DNA from: Crotalaria pallida
Taxonomy: Eukaryota > Streptophyta > Magnoliopsida > Fabales > Fabaceae
DNA length: 64,000 bases
Direction of reading: 5' to 3'
NCBI GenBank assembly: GCA_037953625.1
Contig: CM075655.1
Coordinates: 27,980,001-28,044,000 of the forward strand
Part shown: piece by piece, positions 33,223 through 43,300 of the stretch
Position numbering within the stretch: position 1 is the first letter of the stretch
How the letters are laid out: each line of letters begins with the position of its first letter
Translations under genes and position numbers: made by a program
Notes under the pieces: model-generated
Databases searched by the model: none
Told to the model about the DNA's origin: nothing
What the model saw: only the letters and a program-made list of their open reading frames with translations

Positions 33223-36200
33223 CTAAATGACATTACTTATTCTAGATAATAAAAAAATTGATGGCCCATTAGCCTTGGCCCAATTACTATTCAACAGCCT
33301 AACTCCTAACTCTGTCTGAAGAATACGAAGCACTTGATGAGGAAGAAGGTACTGCTGCCTAAAAATCCTTCTGTTCCTCTCCGACCAGACGTTATACACG
33401 CATGCAGCCACCACCGCTCCAATCAGATGCCTCCTCCACTTCTCCTTGAACCCATATCTCAGCCACCTCAACCATCTATGGAATTTGAAATGCACAGCTT
33501 CCACTCCCACCCAGTTAGCAGCAAGCTCAAGAAGTTGCTTGCTCCAATCACAATCAAAGAACAGATGCCTACACGATTCTGCCTCTCTCTTGCAAAGTTC
33601 ACACAGAGGAGATATCTGAAGAAACTGGATATTGTCTTTTGTCCTTAATTTCTCATGCACAAGGAGCCACATTGTGAATTGGTGTTTTGCTACACTTAGA
33701 GGGTTCCAGATTACACGATGCAGAGGAAAAGGTGCTTGAGCTCCCATGAGGTACCGATATCCTTCCTTAATATCATACTCCTGCTGATTTACTTGTAATT
33801 GTATGAATTTAGGCATTAGTTTATCGCGTACCTTTAATAGTTGTTTCCAGTGCCAATTTGTAGAAATATTTGCTTGAATACTGTTGAATGTATCTGTTTT
33901 TATGTAAATTGCATGAACCCATTTAAGCCATAGAGATTCCTTATTTCCCATGATCTGCCAGGCCTGTTTGCCTAATGCTGCTACATTCCACACATACACA
34001 TTGTGAAACCCCAATCCTCCATGCTCTTTCTCACTGCAAACAGTACTCCAAGCAACCTGTGCCTTAGCTCTACCTCTCTGATCCTTGCCCCATAAAAAGC
34101 CCCTGCATAACTTTTCTACATTTCTGATCACAGTTTTAGGTATAATGAATGTAGTTGCCCAATAAACGTGCATTGTTAACAAAACAGACTGGATTAATTG
34201 GGCTCTTCCCTGAAAAGATAAATTTCTTGTAGTCCACATGTTGATCCTTTTAGTCATCCTATCAATCAAAGAGTTACATGTAGCAACATTCCATTTTTTA
34301 GCAACCATAGGCAAACCCAAGTAGGTGAAAGGAAAGGAACCCCCCCTAAATCCAGTAATAGTCTCCAACCTCTCTTTCAGTTTATTATCAACACCAGCAA
34401 TATATATCTGGGACTTTGAGTGATTAGCACACAGACCAGAGTTTTGAGCAGATTCTGAAAAAGCCTTCATTAGGATCTGAACACTGCTTTCATTAGCTTT
34501 GCAAAAGATCATCAGGTCATCTGCAAAGGCAAGATTAATCAAGCCCACTCTCTTGCACATAGGATGATAATAGAACCCTTTTTCAGTAGCTGCATGAAGT
34601 ATCTTCCTAGAAAGCATTTCCATTACAATGACAAATAGAAGAGGAGAGACAGGATCCCCCTGCCTCAGCCCCCTAGAACTCAAAACCCTGCCCTGCACAT
34701 TACCATTTATCACCAGCCTGAAAGACACAGTTTGCACACAAATCATTATCGACTTCACAAACTTCTCAGGGAATTTTAAGCTCACCAGGCTCTTTTGAAT
34801 AAAACTCCAGCTAACACTGTCATAAGCCTTTCTTAAGTCTACCTTCATCAGGCATCTAGGTGAGACTCTCTTCCTTCTATACAATTTCAAAAGATCCTGA
34901 GTTATAAGAATATTATGAAGTATAGATCTGTTCTTCACAAAAGCAGCTTGATTCTCATGGATTAAATCAGGCAAACATTCCTGGATTCTATTACATAGGA
35001 GCTTAGAAATGACCTTATAGATAACATTACAACAAGCAATAGGTCTAAAGTCACTTACAGAATTAGGGGAATCTGTTTTAGGAACCAAAACCAACAAAGT
35101 TTGATTAGCTTCTCTTAATAGTTTCCCATTAGAGAAGAAATCCTGCACAGCTTCAATTATATCCTCCCCAACAACTGGCCAAGCTGCCTTATAGAAAGCT
35201 GCTCCATACCCATCAGGGCCAGGAGCCTTGTCATTACCAATCTGGAACAAGCATTGCTTGATTTCAGAGTCATCAAAACTCCTTATTAATTTCAGTTGTT
35301 GCTCAACAGTCAAAACATTCCCTTTCTTGATCTCCTCATCACTTAAGCACCAATTCCTAATCCCATCTTCAAAAAGGCTTTTGTAATACTCCTCAAATGC
35401 ATGAACAATCTGATTCTGATCTGTGTGCACAACATCATCCTTATCCTGAACCCTCAGTATTCTGTTCCTGTACCTTCTTAACCTGATAGTTTGGTGAAAG
35501 AATTTGGTGTTCATATCACCTTCACAAATCCAGTCTTGCTTAGCCTTCTGTTTCAAAAAAATTGAAGCCACTGCATACACCTTTAAGTGCTCCTCTTTAG
35601 CCTCTTTTTCCATTTTCAATAAATGCTTGTTCATGGGGTCTGATTGAAGAAGACTCTGAATATATTCAAGCTTATCCCTAGCCTGAATCTCCTTGACATC
35701 AATGCTCCTAAACTTCCTCTGATTTAGATCTTTCAGGCCACTCTTTAGCTGCTCCAAGTTTCTCATGATTCTATACATTGCACACCCTTCCCTACTCCTT
35801 GACCAATTAAGGCTGACCATATGTATAAATTCAGGATCCAGAGTAAGATGATTAAGAAATTTGAAGCTCTGTCCCTTACTCCCCTCAAAATTAGGCCATT
35901 GAATCACCATAGGGCTGTGATCAGAAACTCCACAGTTCCCAAATTCTGCATGCACATCAGGCCAATCCCTACACCAGCTATAATTTACAAGAACTCTATC
36001 TAGCTTGGATAAAATCCTCTCCTCATCTTCCTGGTTGTTGTTCCATGTATAGAAGCACCCATGATAATTCATGTCCTCCATCAGGCAATAATTAACCATC
36101 TCCCTAAAATCCTGCATAGATTGCTGCTCAAGAGGCATACCACCAATTTTTTCATGAGAATTCAAGCAACAATTGAAGTCCCCCAACATCATCCATTTGT

Positions 36201-36600
36201 CTACCACATGCTCACCTATCTCCTTCAAATCCTCCCATAATTCAACTCTGCTATCACATTCATTATGATCATATACAAAGGTGACATAGAATAAGGTATC
36301 ATCCTGATTGCATTCAACTTTGCAGTGCACAAATTGACTAGAATGGCTAAGTACCTCCACCTTAAATCTGTCCTTCTTCCACACCACCCATATTCTTCCT
36401 ATAGGGTAGTCATCCAGATTAATGAAGCTTCCCCATTCAGTAAACATTTTCTTCCTCACCATATCAAACGAGTTAGTTCTAAGCTTGTTTTCTAGCAAGG
36501 CCATAAGACCAATAGATTCTTTATTTATCAAATGTTTAACCTCTTTTTGTTTCAAGGGTTGGTTAAGGCCCCTTGTATTCCAAGCACCAATATTATCCAT
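33223..36600 (-). CDS. LINE ORF2: endonuclease / reverse transcriptase
   Basis: This 1125-residue protein nicks target DNA and primes reverse transcription from the nick. Residues 1-240 are an apurinic-type endonuclease: N8 in AWNTRGL, E37 in LLENKL, MLGDFN near 137-145, and SDHSP near 230. The reverse transcriptase follows, with KVDLRKAYDSVSW (motif A), RGLRQGDPVSPLLF, and the catalytic FADDLMIF near residue 692. The C-terminal part has a zf-RVT region with CELCKREAESCRHLFFDC. No RNase H domain is present. Length and domain order match intact plant L1 elements. The start ATG lies within the ORF1 stop region (AATGGATAA), so translation probably relies on termination-reinitiation. No internal stop or frameshift was seen. 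Confidence 0.95.
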   Translation of the reverse strand: MDNIGAWNTRGLNQPLKQKEVKHLINKESIGLMALLENKLRTNSFDMVRKKMFTEWGSFINLDDYPIGRIWVVWKKDRFKVEVLSHSSQFVHCKVECNQDDTLFYVTFVYDHNECDSRVELWEDLKEIGEHVVDKWMMLGDFNCCLNSHEKIGGMPLEQQSMQDFREMVNYCLMEDMNYHGCFYTWNNNQEDEERILSKLDRVLVNYSWCRDWPDVHAEFGNCGVSDHSPMVIQWPNFEGSKGQSFKFLNHLTLDPEFIHMVSLNWSRSREGCAMYRIMRNLEQLKSGLKDLNQRKFRSIDVKEIQARDKLEYIQSLLQSDPMNKHLLKMEKEAKEEHLKVYAVASIFLKQKAKQDWICEGDMNTKFFHQTIRLRRYRNRILRVQDKDDVVHTDQNQIVHAFEEYYKSLFEDGIRNWCLSDEEIKKGNVLTVEQQLKLIRSFDDSEIKQCLFQIGNDKAPGPDGYGAAFYKAAWPVVGEDIIEAVQDFFSNGKLLREANQTLLVLVPKTDSPNSVSDFRPIACCNVIYKVISKLLCNRIQECLPDLIHENQAAFVKNRSILHNILITQDLLKLYRRKRVSPRCLMKVDLRKAYDSVSWSFIQKSLVSLKFPEKFVKSIMICVQTVSFRLVINGNVQGRVLSSRGLRQGDPVSPLLFVIVMEMLSRKILHAATEKGFYYHPMCKRVGLINLAFADDLMIFCKANESSVQILMKAFSESAQNSGLCANHSKSQIYIAGVDNKLKERLETITGFRGGSFPFTYLGLPMVAKKWNVATCNSLIDRMTKRINMWTTRNLSFQGRAQLIQSVLLTMHVYWATTFIIPKTVIRNVEKLCRGFLWGKDQRGRAKAQVAWSTVCSEKEHGGLGFHNVYVWNVAALGKQAWQIMGNKESLWLKWVHAIYIKTDTFNSIQANISTNWHWKQLLKVRDKLMPKFIQLQVNQQEYDIKEGYRYLMGAQAPFPLHRVIWNPLSVAKHQFTMWLLVHEKLRTKDNIQFLQISPLCELCKREAESCRHLFFDCDWSKQLLELAANWVGVEAVHFKFHRWLRWLRYGFKEKWRRHLIGAVVAACVYNVWSERNRRIFRQQYLLPHQVLRILQTELGVRLLNSNWAKANGPSIFLLSRISNVI

Positions 36601-37813
36601 TTAAGTGAAGGGAAGATGATTCCCCCTTTTGAAATTTTCCCATTGCTTTCCTTCTAGTCATCACTGATGTCCATTGTCCTTCCTTTTCAATAATCCCCTG
36701 TTCCACCTCATCTGCTCCACATGTCTCCTTTCTCATCTGTGATTCATTCACAGTGGAAACAGTCTCATCTATACCATGAGCTTGCATTACCTCCTTTACC
36801 ACTTGAGATGCGGATTCCACATTGTCTCTTGGCACAGTTCCTTCATCAATACTTTTTTGAAGTTTCAAAGCATCATCCACTTTTTCTATGTCCTCCCTTG
36901 TAGGCTTCCTTTTTTCCACCCAAACCTTCTTTGTTTGTTTTCTGCAAGATTTGCTATCATGACCATACATAGAACAAGAGGCACATAACACAGGCTTCCA
37001 TTCATAATCAATCTTTTGAGTTATAACATTTTCCTTTTCATCTTCAAAGAACACCTCTTCAGGAAGAATATTAGGGTTTACCTCAACAAGAACCCTTGCA
37101 AAGCTGATCCGATTTCTCTCTTTTGTGATATTGTCCACCATAATAGGGGTTCCTACAAGACTAGCTATCTTGCTTAGGGCTGGAACACCCCAATACTTCA
37201 GATTCAAGTTTGGCATTTGGATCCAGACTGGCACAGAGTCATGCATAATTTTAGATATAGGTTTACCTGTCCAAGGTGCTATAATGAGGGGTTTCTTATC
37301 AAAGTGATAGATTCCAACCTCCATTACAGCATTCCTAGCCTCCATTGAATTAAACCTTACAATCATCGTACCATCACCATTCATGAGTACCTTATCTATG
37401 CCATGATGTCCCCATATTTTCCTTATGTATCCATTGAACACAGAATATGGTGGCCTTGCTCCCAGAATATAGCATACAATTGATTGCTTCCAGTACTCCT
37501 CTTCACTTTGTATGTCTTCAACCACAATTTTACCCACTGCTAACCCTTCTTTGATCACTGGTTTCACAAAATTCAGTTTGTCTCCAGCATTTCGCAGCTT
37601 TGAGATGTCAAACGTGTCCCATACAGACACCCTTTTATTTGATGCCTCTTCCTCCTTGCTGCTTTTTCCTTGTTGATCATCTTTTTCTGCCTCAATTTCT
37701 TGAATCGTCGCCTTCCCTTTGATTTTCGATCTTAACTCATCAAGCTTTTTCAAAATACTAGCCGCTTTCTTAGGGCTTAAGTTTTCTATATCTTCAGAAT
37801 CATCATCGTCCAA
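36593..37813 (-). pseudogene. LINE ORF1 (DUF4283 / CCHC RNA-binding protein), probable 5' frameshift
   Basis: The open part encodes 406 residues. It contains an acidic, charged N-terminus, a DUF4283-like region (about residues 100-240, with ARPPYSVFNGYIRKIWG and PVWIQMPNLNLKYWG text) and a zinc knuckle, CASCSMYGHDSKSC, near 278-291. The protein would bind element RNA. Upstream, an ATG in a strong context (GCCACCATGG) at 37906-37908 opens a Lys-rich start in a different frame; the two frames meet near 37880, which suggests a one-base indel after the original start. The ATG at 37813 could still give a shortened protein. I call it a probable pseudogene with moderate confidence. Confidence 0.75.
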
Positions 37814-38001
37814 TTGCTCAAGATCCAGATTCTTCGGAATAGAAAGAGGTGGAGGAGAAGAGATGTGAGGAGAAGGGGACTTGGGGGCCGTCCCTTCTTT
37901 TTAGCCATGGTGGCAAACGGCGGTGATCCTGTGATCAGCCGCGAGTCAAGAAGGAAAACCTAAACCCTAGCAGAGCTTGGTTCTTCAATTTTGTTTACTT
38001 G

Positions 38002-38729
38002 TTATCGGTGTTTTTTTTAAGGGAAAATATGCAATTCATTCAATATAAGAAAATAGTACAAGCAAAACCAATGTTACCCAAACAAAATACATAGTTTCCA
38101 CACAAATAACGTTAAGAAAAGCAAGGTAGCACCAACAGCATCTTCCCTCTGGACATGTGTCATTAACCTCTTTCCAAAATCGGTATCTAACACGAGATTC
38201 AATAGTCTTTATCTCCAAGATAACAATCTCATCAATGTTGGAAGTAAGTATATTTCGGCGACAAGGAATCTCAAATTTGTAGAGATGGAGCCGCTGGACA
38301 AAAGTTAAGTCAGAAGTCTGCAAGAGAAGAGCTGTCTCTATTATCATTTTTCCAATTATTTGGAAAAAAAGTGGGTGACCATCAGATCTGGAAGCTAACA
38401 CAAAGCACAGACCTCCCCAAAATAAAACACTCAAAAAGACTGAAGAATAACACTTATTTATATAACAAAACATGCACAAAGGCAAGAGTGAAACCCAGAA
38501 ATACTAGGGCAGAAAACCACACACCCTCCAGATGAAAGGGAGAGACTAATCTTCCTCCCCTTCTACCGCTATCTCTCTTTGATAAAGTAAGAAAAGCAAA
38601 AGAAAAAAAATAGAAGAAGAGGAAGACTGAGAAACCTAGAGAGAAGGCAGAGCCTCTCTCTCTAAAAATTAGGGTCGGCTACTTATATATTGTTAACTGG
38701 TTCACTAAAGAAAACCTTATTATCGGTGT
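38002..38729 (-). mobile_element. Short poly(A) retroposon (about 0.7 kb), family unknown
   Basis: TTATCGGTGTT duplications lie at 38002-38012 and 38719-38729. A T-run just inside the left copy marks a minus-strand poly(A) tail, so it was inserted by a LINE-type mechanism. Its 5' part (38520-38700) has CT/GA-rich leader-like sequence and a TATATAAG motif. A 149-codon open frame (38036-38485) has no family I recognise. It may be a non-autonomous LINE derivative or a processed copy of a transcript. Confidence 0.7.
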
Positions 38730-38859
38730 TCTTGAAATTAGTCGATTTGCTAATTTTTAATCCCATCTTAGTCACCTTATTAATCACAATCTCATCATAA
38801 AAAAGAAAACGAGTTAATTGTCACTTTGGTCCCAGAAATTACATACCGTTTTCACTTTT

Positions 38860-39202
38860 GTCCCTCAAATTACGAAAATAGCTTTGAGGTCCTTGGATTT
38901 GTAAAAACGGGTGCACGTTAATCCCTGGAGTTAACCTCCGTCAACGTCCATTAACGGAGGCGTGCCATGCACTTTAAATAATTCACTATAGTCCCTATAA
39001 TCACTTTACACAATTTACTATAGTCCCTGTAATAATTTTAAGCTATTCATTACAGTCCCTGAAACAATACAATTTATTCACTTTAGTCCCTATATCAGTA
39101 GTTCAAATTTCAGATTAACTCAAACAATCAGTAAATAATTAACCAAAAAGATTAAGGGATATGAAATACCTTCTGCATATCTGAGATGGAGTTTCATCCT
39201 TG
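38860..39202 (+). repeat. Left TIR of the DNA transposon
   Basis: It begins GTCCCTCAAATTACG and ends near TTTCATCCTT. It is matched in reverse complement by 50204-50548 with scattered substitutions and small indels. AGTCCCT modules repeat at roughly 30-40 bp intervals. Confidence 0.85.
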
Positions 39203-39808
39203 CTCTTTTAAGGACAATGTTTAAGTAATTAAAAGTGTAAAGTCAACATTGAAAACTATGTACCAAAAACAAAACATTGAAAACCTTCAAAATTTACTCT
39301 TAATATATTAAATATATAATTTCAGGGACGTAGGTTTTACATTTTTTGTTGCATAAATATTATATTTGGTGCAATGAAGAGAAAAACTCAAACAGTGTTA
39401 ATAAAATTAAAAAAAAAAACTCAAACAGAATGACACAATCTGGAAAACATACAAAACGATGTTGTAAATACTAAAACAACACTTTGGTTCATGAAATTGA
39501 CTTTGGATTGGTTGATCTTTCATATTGTAAAAGCAATTTGGCTCCTCATTTTGCATATTGTCAGTTAATATGGTTGTTCAGGAAAAAAATTACGATTTTT
39601 TCAGCACCAAATTGATTGATGATGAAATGCAAAGTTAAGGGTCAATTTGACATTTTTCTTAAGTGTAAGTGTATGTTTAGATCTCATGCAAATGCAGGTT
39701 TGTGCCTCCCAAACGGATTTGAGCATTTTGAATTGTTTTTGGAAAAAAATTTCAAAAGGTGATTTCCCTTTCCAAACTTGATTCCAGTTGAAGCTAAATT
39801 TTCTAAAG
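39203..39808. other. Centre of the DNA transposon, non-coding
   Basis: AT-rich, with no coding signal that I can recognise. It ends in the target duplication TAAAG (39804-39808) of the LTR element. A small minus-strand open frame at 39684-39920 crosses the LTR border and is not a gene. Confidence 0.6.
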
Positions 39809-40348
39809 TGTGGTAGACCGACCCTCGGTCTACCCTAAAACGCCCTCGGCCGACCAGAATACTCACTGGCCGACCAGAATTCTCATTCTGCCGGGTCACG
39901 CATCTTTGGGCCGAGCACATGCCATAGGACCCACCCTAACGACTCTGGACCGAGTACAGGGACCTCTTCCCTTAAAGAGTCCAAGCTAAGGGCGCGTGAG
40001 CCTAGCTCGCCAACCAGATAAGACTAACCGCTAACAGGATAAGGATGAATGACTCATCCCTTATCCTATAAAGGGACACGTCAGCCCTACTGGACCTCCG
40101 TACAGGCCCATAGGGTACAACACCGCTCCCCCTATAAATAGCTGTCTCCAGCTAGGGGCTCAGGTACGTTCTTTCTCCCTAATCATACACTAGCACACAC
40201 TTGTGATTAGGGAAACCCTAGTTATCCCAACTGGATAGCTAGCATACCAACAAAATCACACAGTAACATCAGACCGTATTCTAGCTCTTAGGTCTTCCAT
40301 ACCCTTGAGCTAGGGTTATACTCTGAACATTGTGTCTAGGACATAACA
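39809..40348 (+). repeat. 5' LTR, Tat element
   Basis: The 540-bp LTR runs TGTGGTAGACC to AGGACATAACA. The TATA box CTATAAATA is at 40132-40140. The repeated GGCCGACCAGAAT near 39850-39880 may be a short tandem regulatory repeat. Confidence 0.95.
40132..40140 (+). promoter_or_regulatory. TATA box of the Tat element 5' LTR
   Basis: CTATAAATA lies 324 bases into the LTR, leaving about 200 bases for R and U5. The same box occurs at 49985-49993 in the 3' LTR. Confidence 0.8.
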
Positions 40349-40367
40349 TTGGCGCCGTCTGTGGGGA
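40349..40367 (+). promoter_or_regulatory. Primer-binding site of the Tat element
   Basis: TTGGCGCCGTCTGTGGGGA immediately follows the LTR. The TGGCGCCG start is typical of plant Athila/Tat elements that use an Asp-type tRNA; the exact tRNA is not certain from this sequence alone. Confidence 0.85.
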
Positions 40368-40394
40368 ACCGTAAACTGCTATTCCCACCCCAAA

Positions 40395-43300
40395 ATGGTA
40401 GAGACGCGAGGAAACGCAACATCGCGTGGCGCAAACCGCCAAGCAGGGCGAAACCATCAGAATTTGCAAGAAGGCAGTGGCGACAACGGCGAAGATCTCG
40501 ATGGAAGAAACCCTCCACATCCCAGCATGCCATCAGTAAGACAAATTCCAGCCCGGAGCCACCACTCCGTTCCAGCTCGCACGCACAGTGGTCCTTACAC
40601 CGTCCATTCCAGGCAAACAAACCCCCAGAACCAAAATCCTCTTAGCCCCAATCATGCCCAAAACCATGGATCAGGCCGATCCATCGACGCCCGTGTTTCT
40701 GGAGATGATGGGGATCACTCCCGTGGTCAAAGGGAGAGCCAGTTGGAAGAAATCATTAAGCAACAAGCTAAGATCCTAGAACAACAGGGAAAGGCCATCG
40801 CCGATCTCCAACAGCTCCATATGCAGGCGGTGGCCGGAGGGGTGTTAGCAACTCAGCTGATCCCCCACCCAACCACCACTCTACCTCCACCACCCCCCAT
40901 AAACCCAATCTTAGAGGACACATATGAGACCGACCACACTGCTCATCCTGGCCATCCCTTCACTCCGAGAATCATGGCATACGAGACACCCTCAGCCTTT
41001 CTCGGCCCAACGAGTGTTTCCAAATATAACGGGTTAACCGACCCTTTGGAGCATATCTTGTCTTTTGAAGGAGCTATGAACTTTTACGACGGCGGAGACA
41101 TGATGAAATGCAGAGCTTTCTCCATGACTCTCCAACCACCCATCTTAAGGTGGTACTCAGCCTTGCCCAGGAACTCTATTAACTCCTGGGCAGAGATGAA
41201 GAGAGTTTTTCTGAACAGGTACACCGCTAGTTGCGTCCAGCCGAAGTCCGACCACGCGCTAGCGGGCGTTATGCAGCAGACCGAAGAGCCTTTACGGGAA
41301 TATCTCTCACGTTTCCATTCGGAGGCAGGGACCGTGCCTAACTTAGAACCAAGCTTTGCTGTCTTTCTCTTCACTCAGGGTCTCCGAAACGGAGATTTCA
41401 AAAATTCACTTGTGGGCAAACCGCCGAGGGATATGGCGGAGCTAAGACATCGTTCTACTAAGTTCATAAACTTAGAAGAATTCAGCAAATGGCAAAGAAA
41501 CAGAGACAGAGGCGAGCGGGGAGATCCATCCTCCCAGGGGAGATCAAGAAGAGACGAGAGAAGGGATGACAGAAGGGAAGATCAAAGGAGGGGACCCCGG
41601 GGGGAAAGGAGATTTGGACCTCCCCGAGGGAAATTCGAGCAATACACCCCTCTCACAGTCCCAAGAAGCCAAATTCTGCAGGAAACAATGCAGACTGACC
41701 TCCGAGCGATAGAAAGACCACCCCCCTTGAAGAGAAGCCAGCGGCAAGATCGCTCCAAATTTTGCTCGTATCATGGTGGGTATGGGCACACGACAGATGA
41801 ATGCACTTGGCTCAGGGATGTGATTGAGCAGTTAATCAGGGACGGTAAGTTACAGCAGTATGTCCGGGAAGCACTTGACCGACATACTCGAAGAAGAACT
41901 CCATCCCCTGACAGGAATGGTCGACCGTCAACCAGGCAAGCCGATCAAAACACCAACCAACAACAACCAACCAATCAGCAGCGAGTGGCCATGGTAGAGG
42001 TTGCCACGACGAATCAATCCCCGCAAAACCTACGAGTCAACACCATTGCTGGAGGTTTTGCGGGAGGGGGAGAGAAACGGTCCAACAGAAAGAAATATAT
42101 CAATCAAGTCCTTGCAGTTCACAACCATCCAATCCGAAAGAGAACCACAAGAAGTATTCCCATTAGCTTTTCTGATGATGATCTTGAAGGGGTGATCCCG
42201 GGTCATAACGACCCTATGGTCATCACTGCTTTGATCGGTAATTACGAGGTCGCCAGGGTATTCGTCGATCAGGGTAGCTCGGCAGATATCATGTTCCTAA
42301 ACCTTTTCGAAGCACTAAAATTAAAAAACTCGGACCTGACCCCCTTCGAGGGAAAGCTGATCAGCTTTACTGGGGATGCAGTGGTTCCCCAGGGACACAT
42401 CCAGCTGCCAGTGACCCTCGGGAACCACCCTTCGGCGAGAACCGAGATTATCAAGTTCCTTGTAGTCGATTACCCTTCAGCATACAATGCCATCCTCGGC
42501 AGGACATGCTTACAGGCCTTCGGCGCGGTCGTGTCAACGGTCCATCTGGCTATGAAGTTTGAAGGTACTGACAGGACTGTAGTTACCATCCGAGCCGAGC
42601 AGGAGAAGGCTCGACTGTGTTACAATGCTAGTTTGACAAAGATCAAGATTCCAGAACAAATCCAGCCAACGTTAAGTTTGAACAAGGGAAGTGTACTCTT
42701 GACGGATCTAGATGTTAGGTCCGATTTGGATGATTCAAGACCTACCCCTGAAGGAGAGTGGGAGTTCATTGTTTTGGATGAAAAACTACCAGACAGAAGA
42801 GTGAAACTAAGAACCAACCTTCCAGAAGAAATACGAGCAGAAATGCTCGAGCTTTTAAAGAAGAATAAAGATCTTTTCGCTTGGACCTCGGCAGACATGC
42901 CGGGGATTGATCCGAACTTGATCTGTCATCGGCTCAGTGTTTATCCGACCGCCAAACCGGTCGCCCAAAAGAAGAGAAGGGTTGGCACCGAAAAGGCGGT
43001 AGTGATAGAGCAAAAGGTATCCGAGCTCCTTTCCGCCGGGTTCATAAGGGAGGTTAGCTACTCGGAATGGCTCTCCAACACCGTTCTGGTCAAGAAATCG
43101 AATGGGAAGTGGCGCATGTGCGTCGACTATACCGATTTGAACAAAGCATGCCCAAAGGACCAGTACCCCCTCCCCATCATCGACAAATTAGTGGACAACT
43201 CATCTGGCTACCAACTCTTATCTTTCATGGATGCATACTCGGGATATAATCAAATCCCGATGTACCCTCCTGATCAGGAGAAAACGGCCTTCATCACTGA

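Larger units (their letters stand above)
33059..37992 (-). mobile_element. Full-length L1-type LINE (non-LTR retrotransposon)
   Basis: Identical 16-bp target duplications TTGGTTCTTCAATTTT lie at 33059-33074 and 37977-37992. On the minus strand the element has a roughly 70-base 5' leader, ORF1, ORF2 overlapping it by 8 bases, a 3' UTR of about 140 bases and a short poly(A) (T-run at 33071-33079). A long perfect duplication and an uninterrupted ORF2 indicate a fairly recent insertion. Full length at the 5' end is unusual, since most LINE copies are 5'-truncated. Confidence 0.93.

Noticed and set aside
38036..38485. 149-codon open frame in the retroposon
   Set aside because: Hydrophobic, Cys-rich, no recognisable family, inside a poly(A) retroposon; not listed as a gene.
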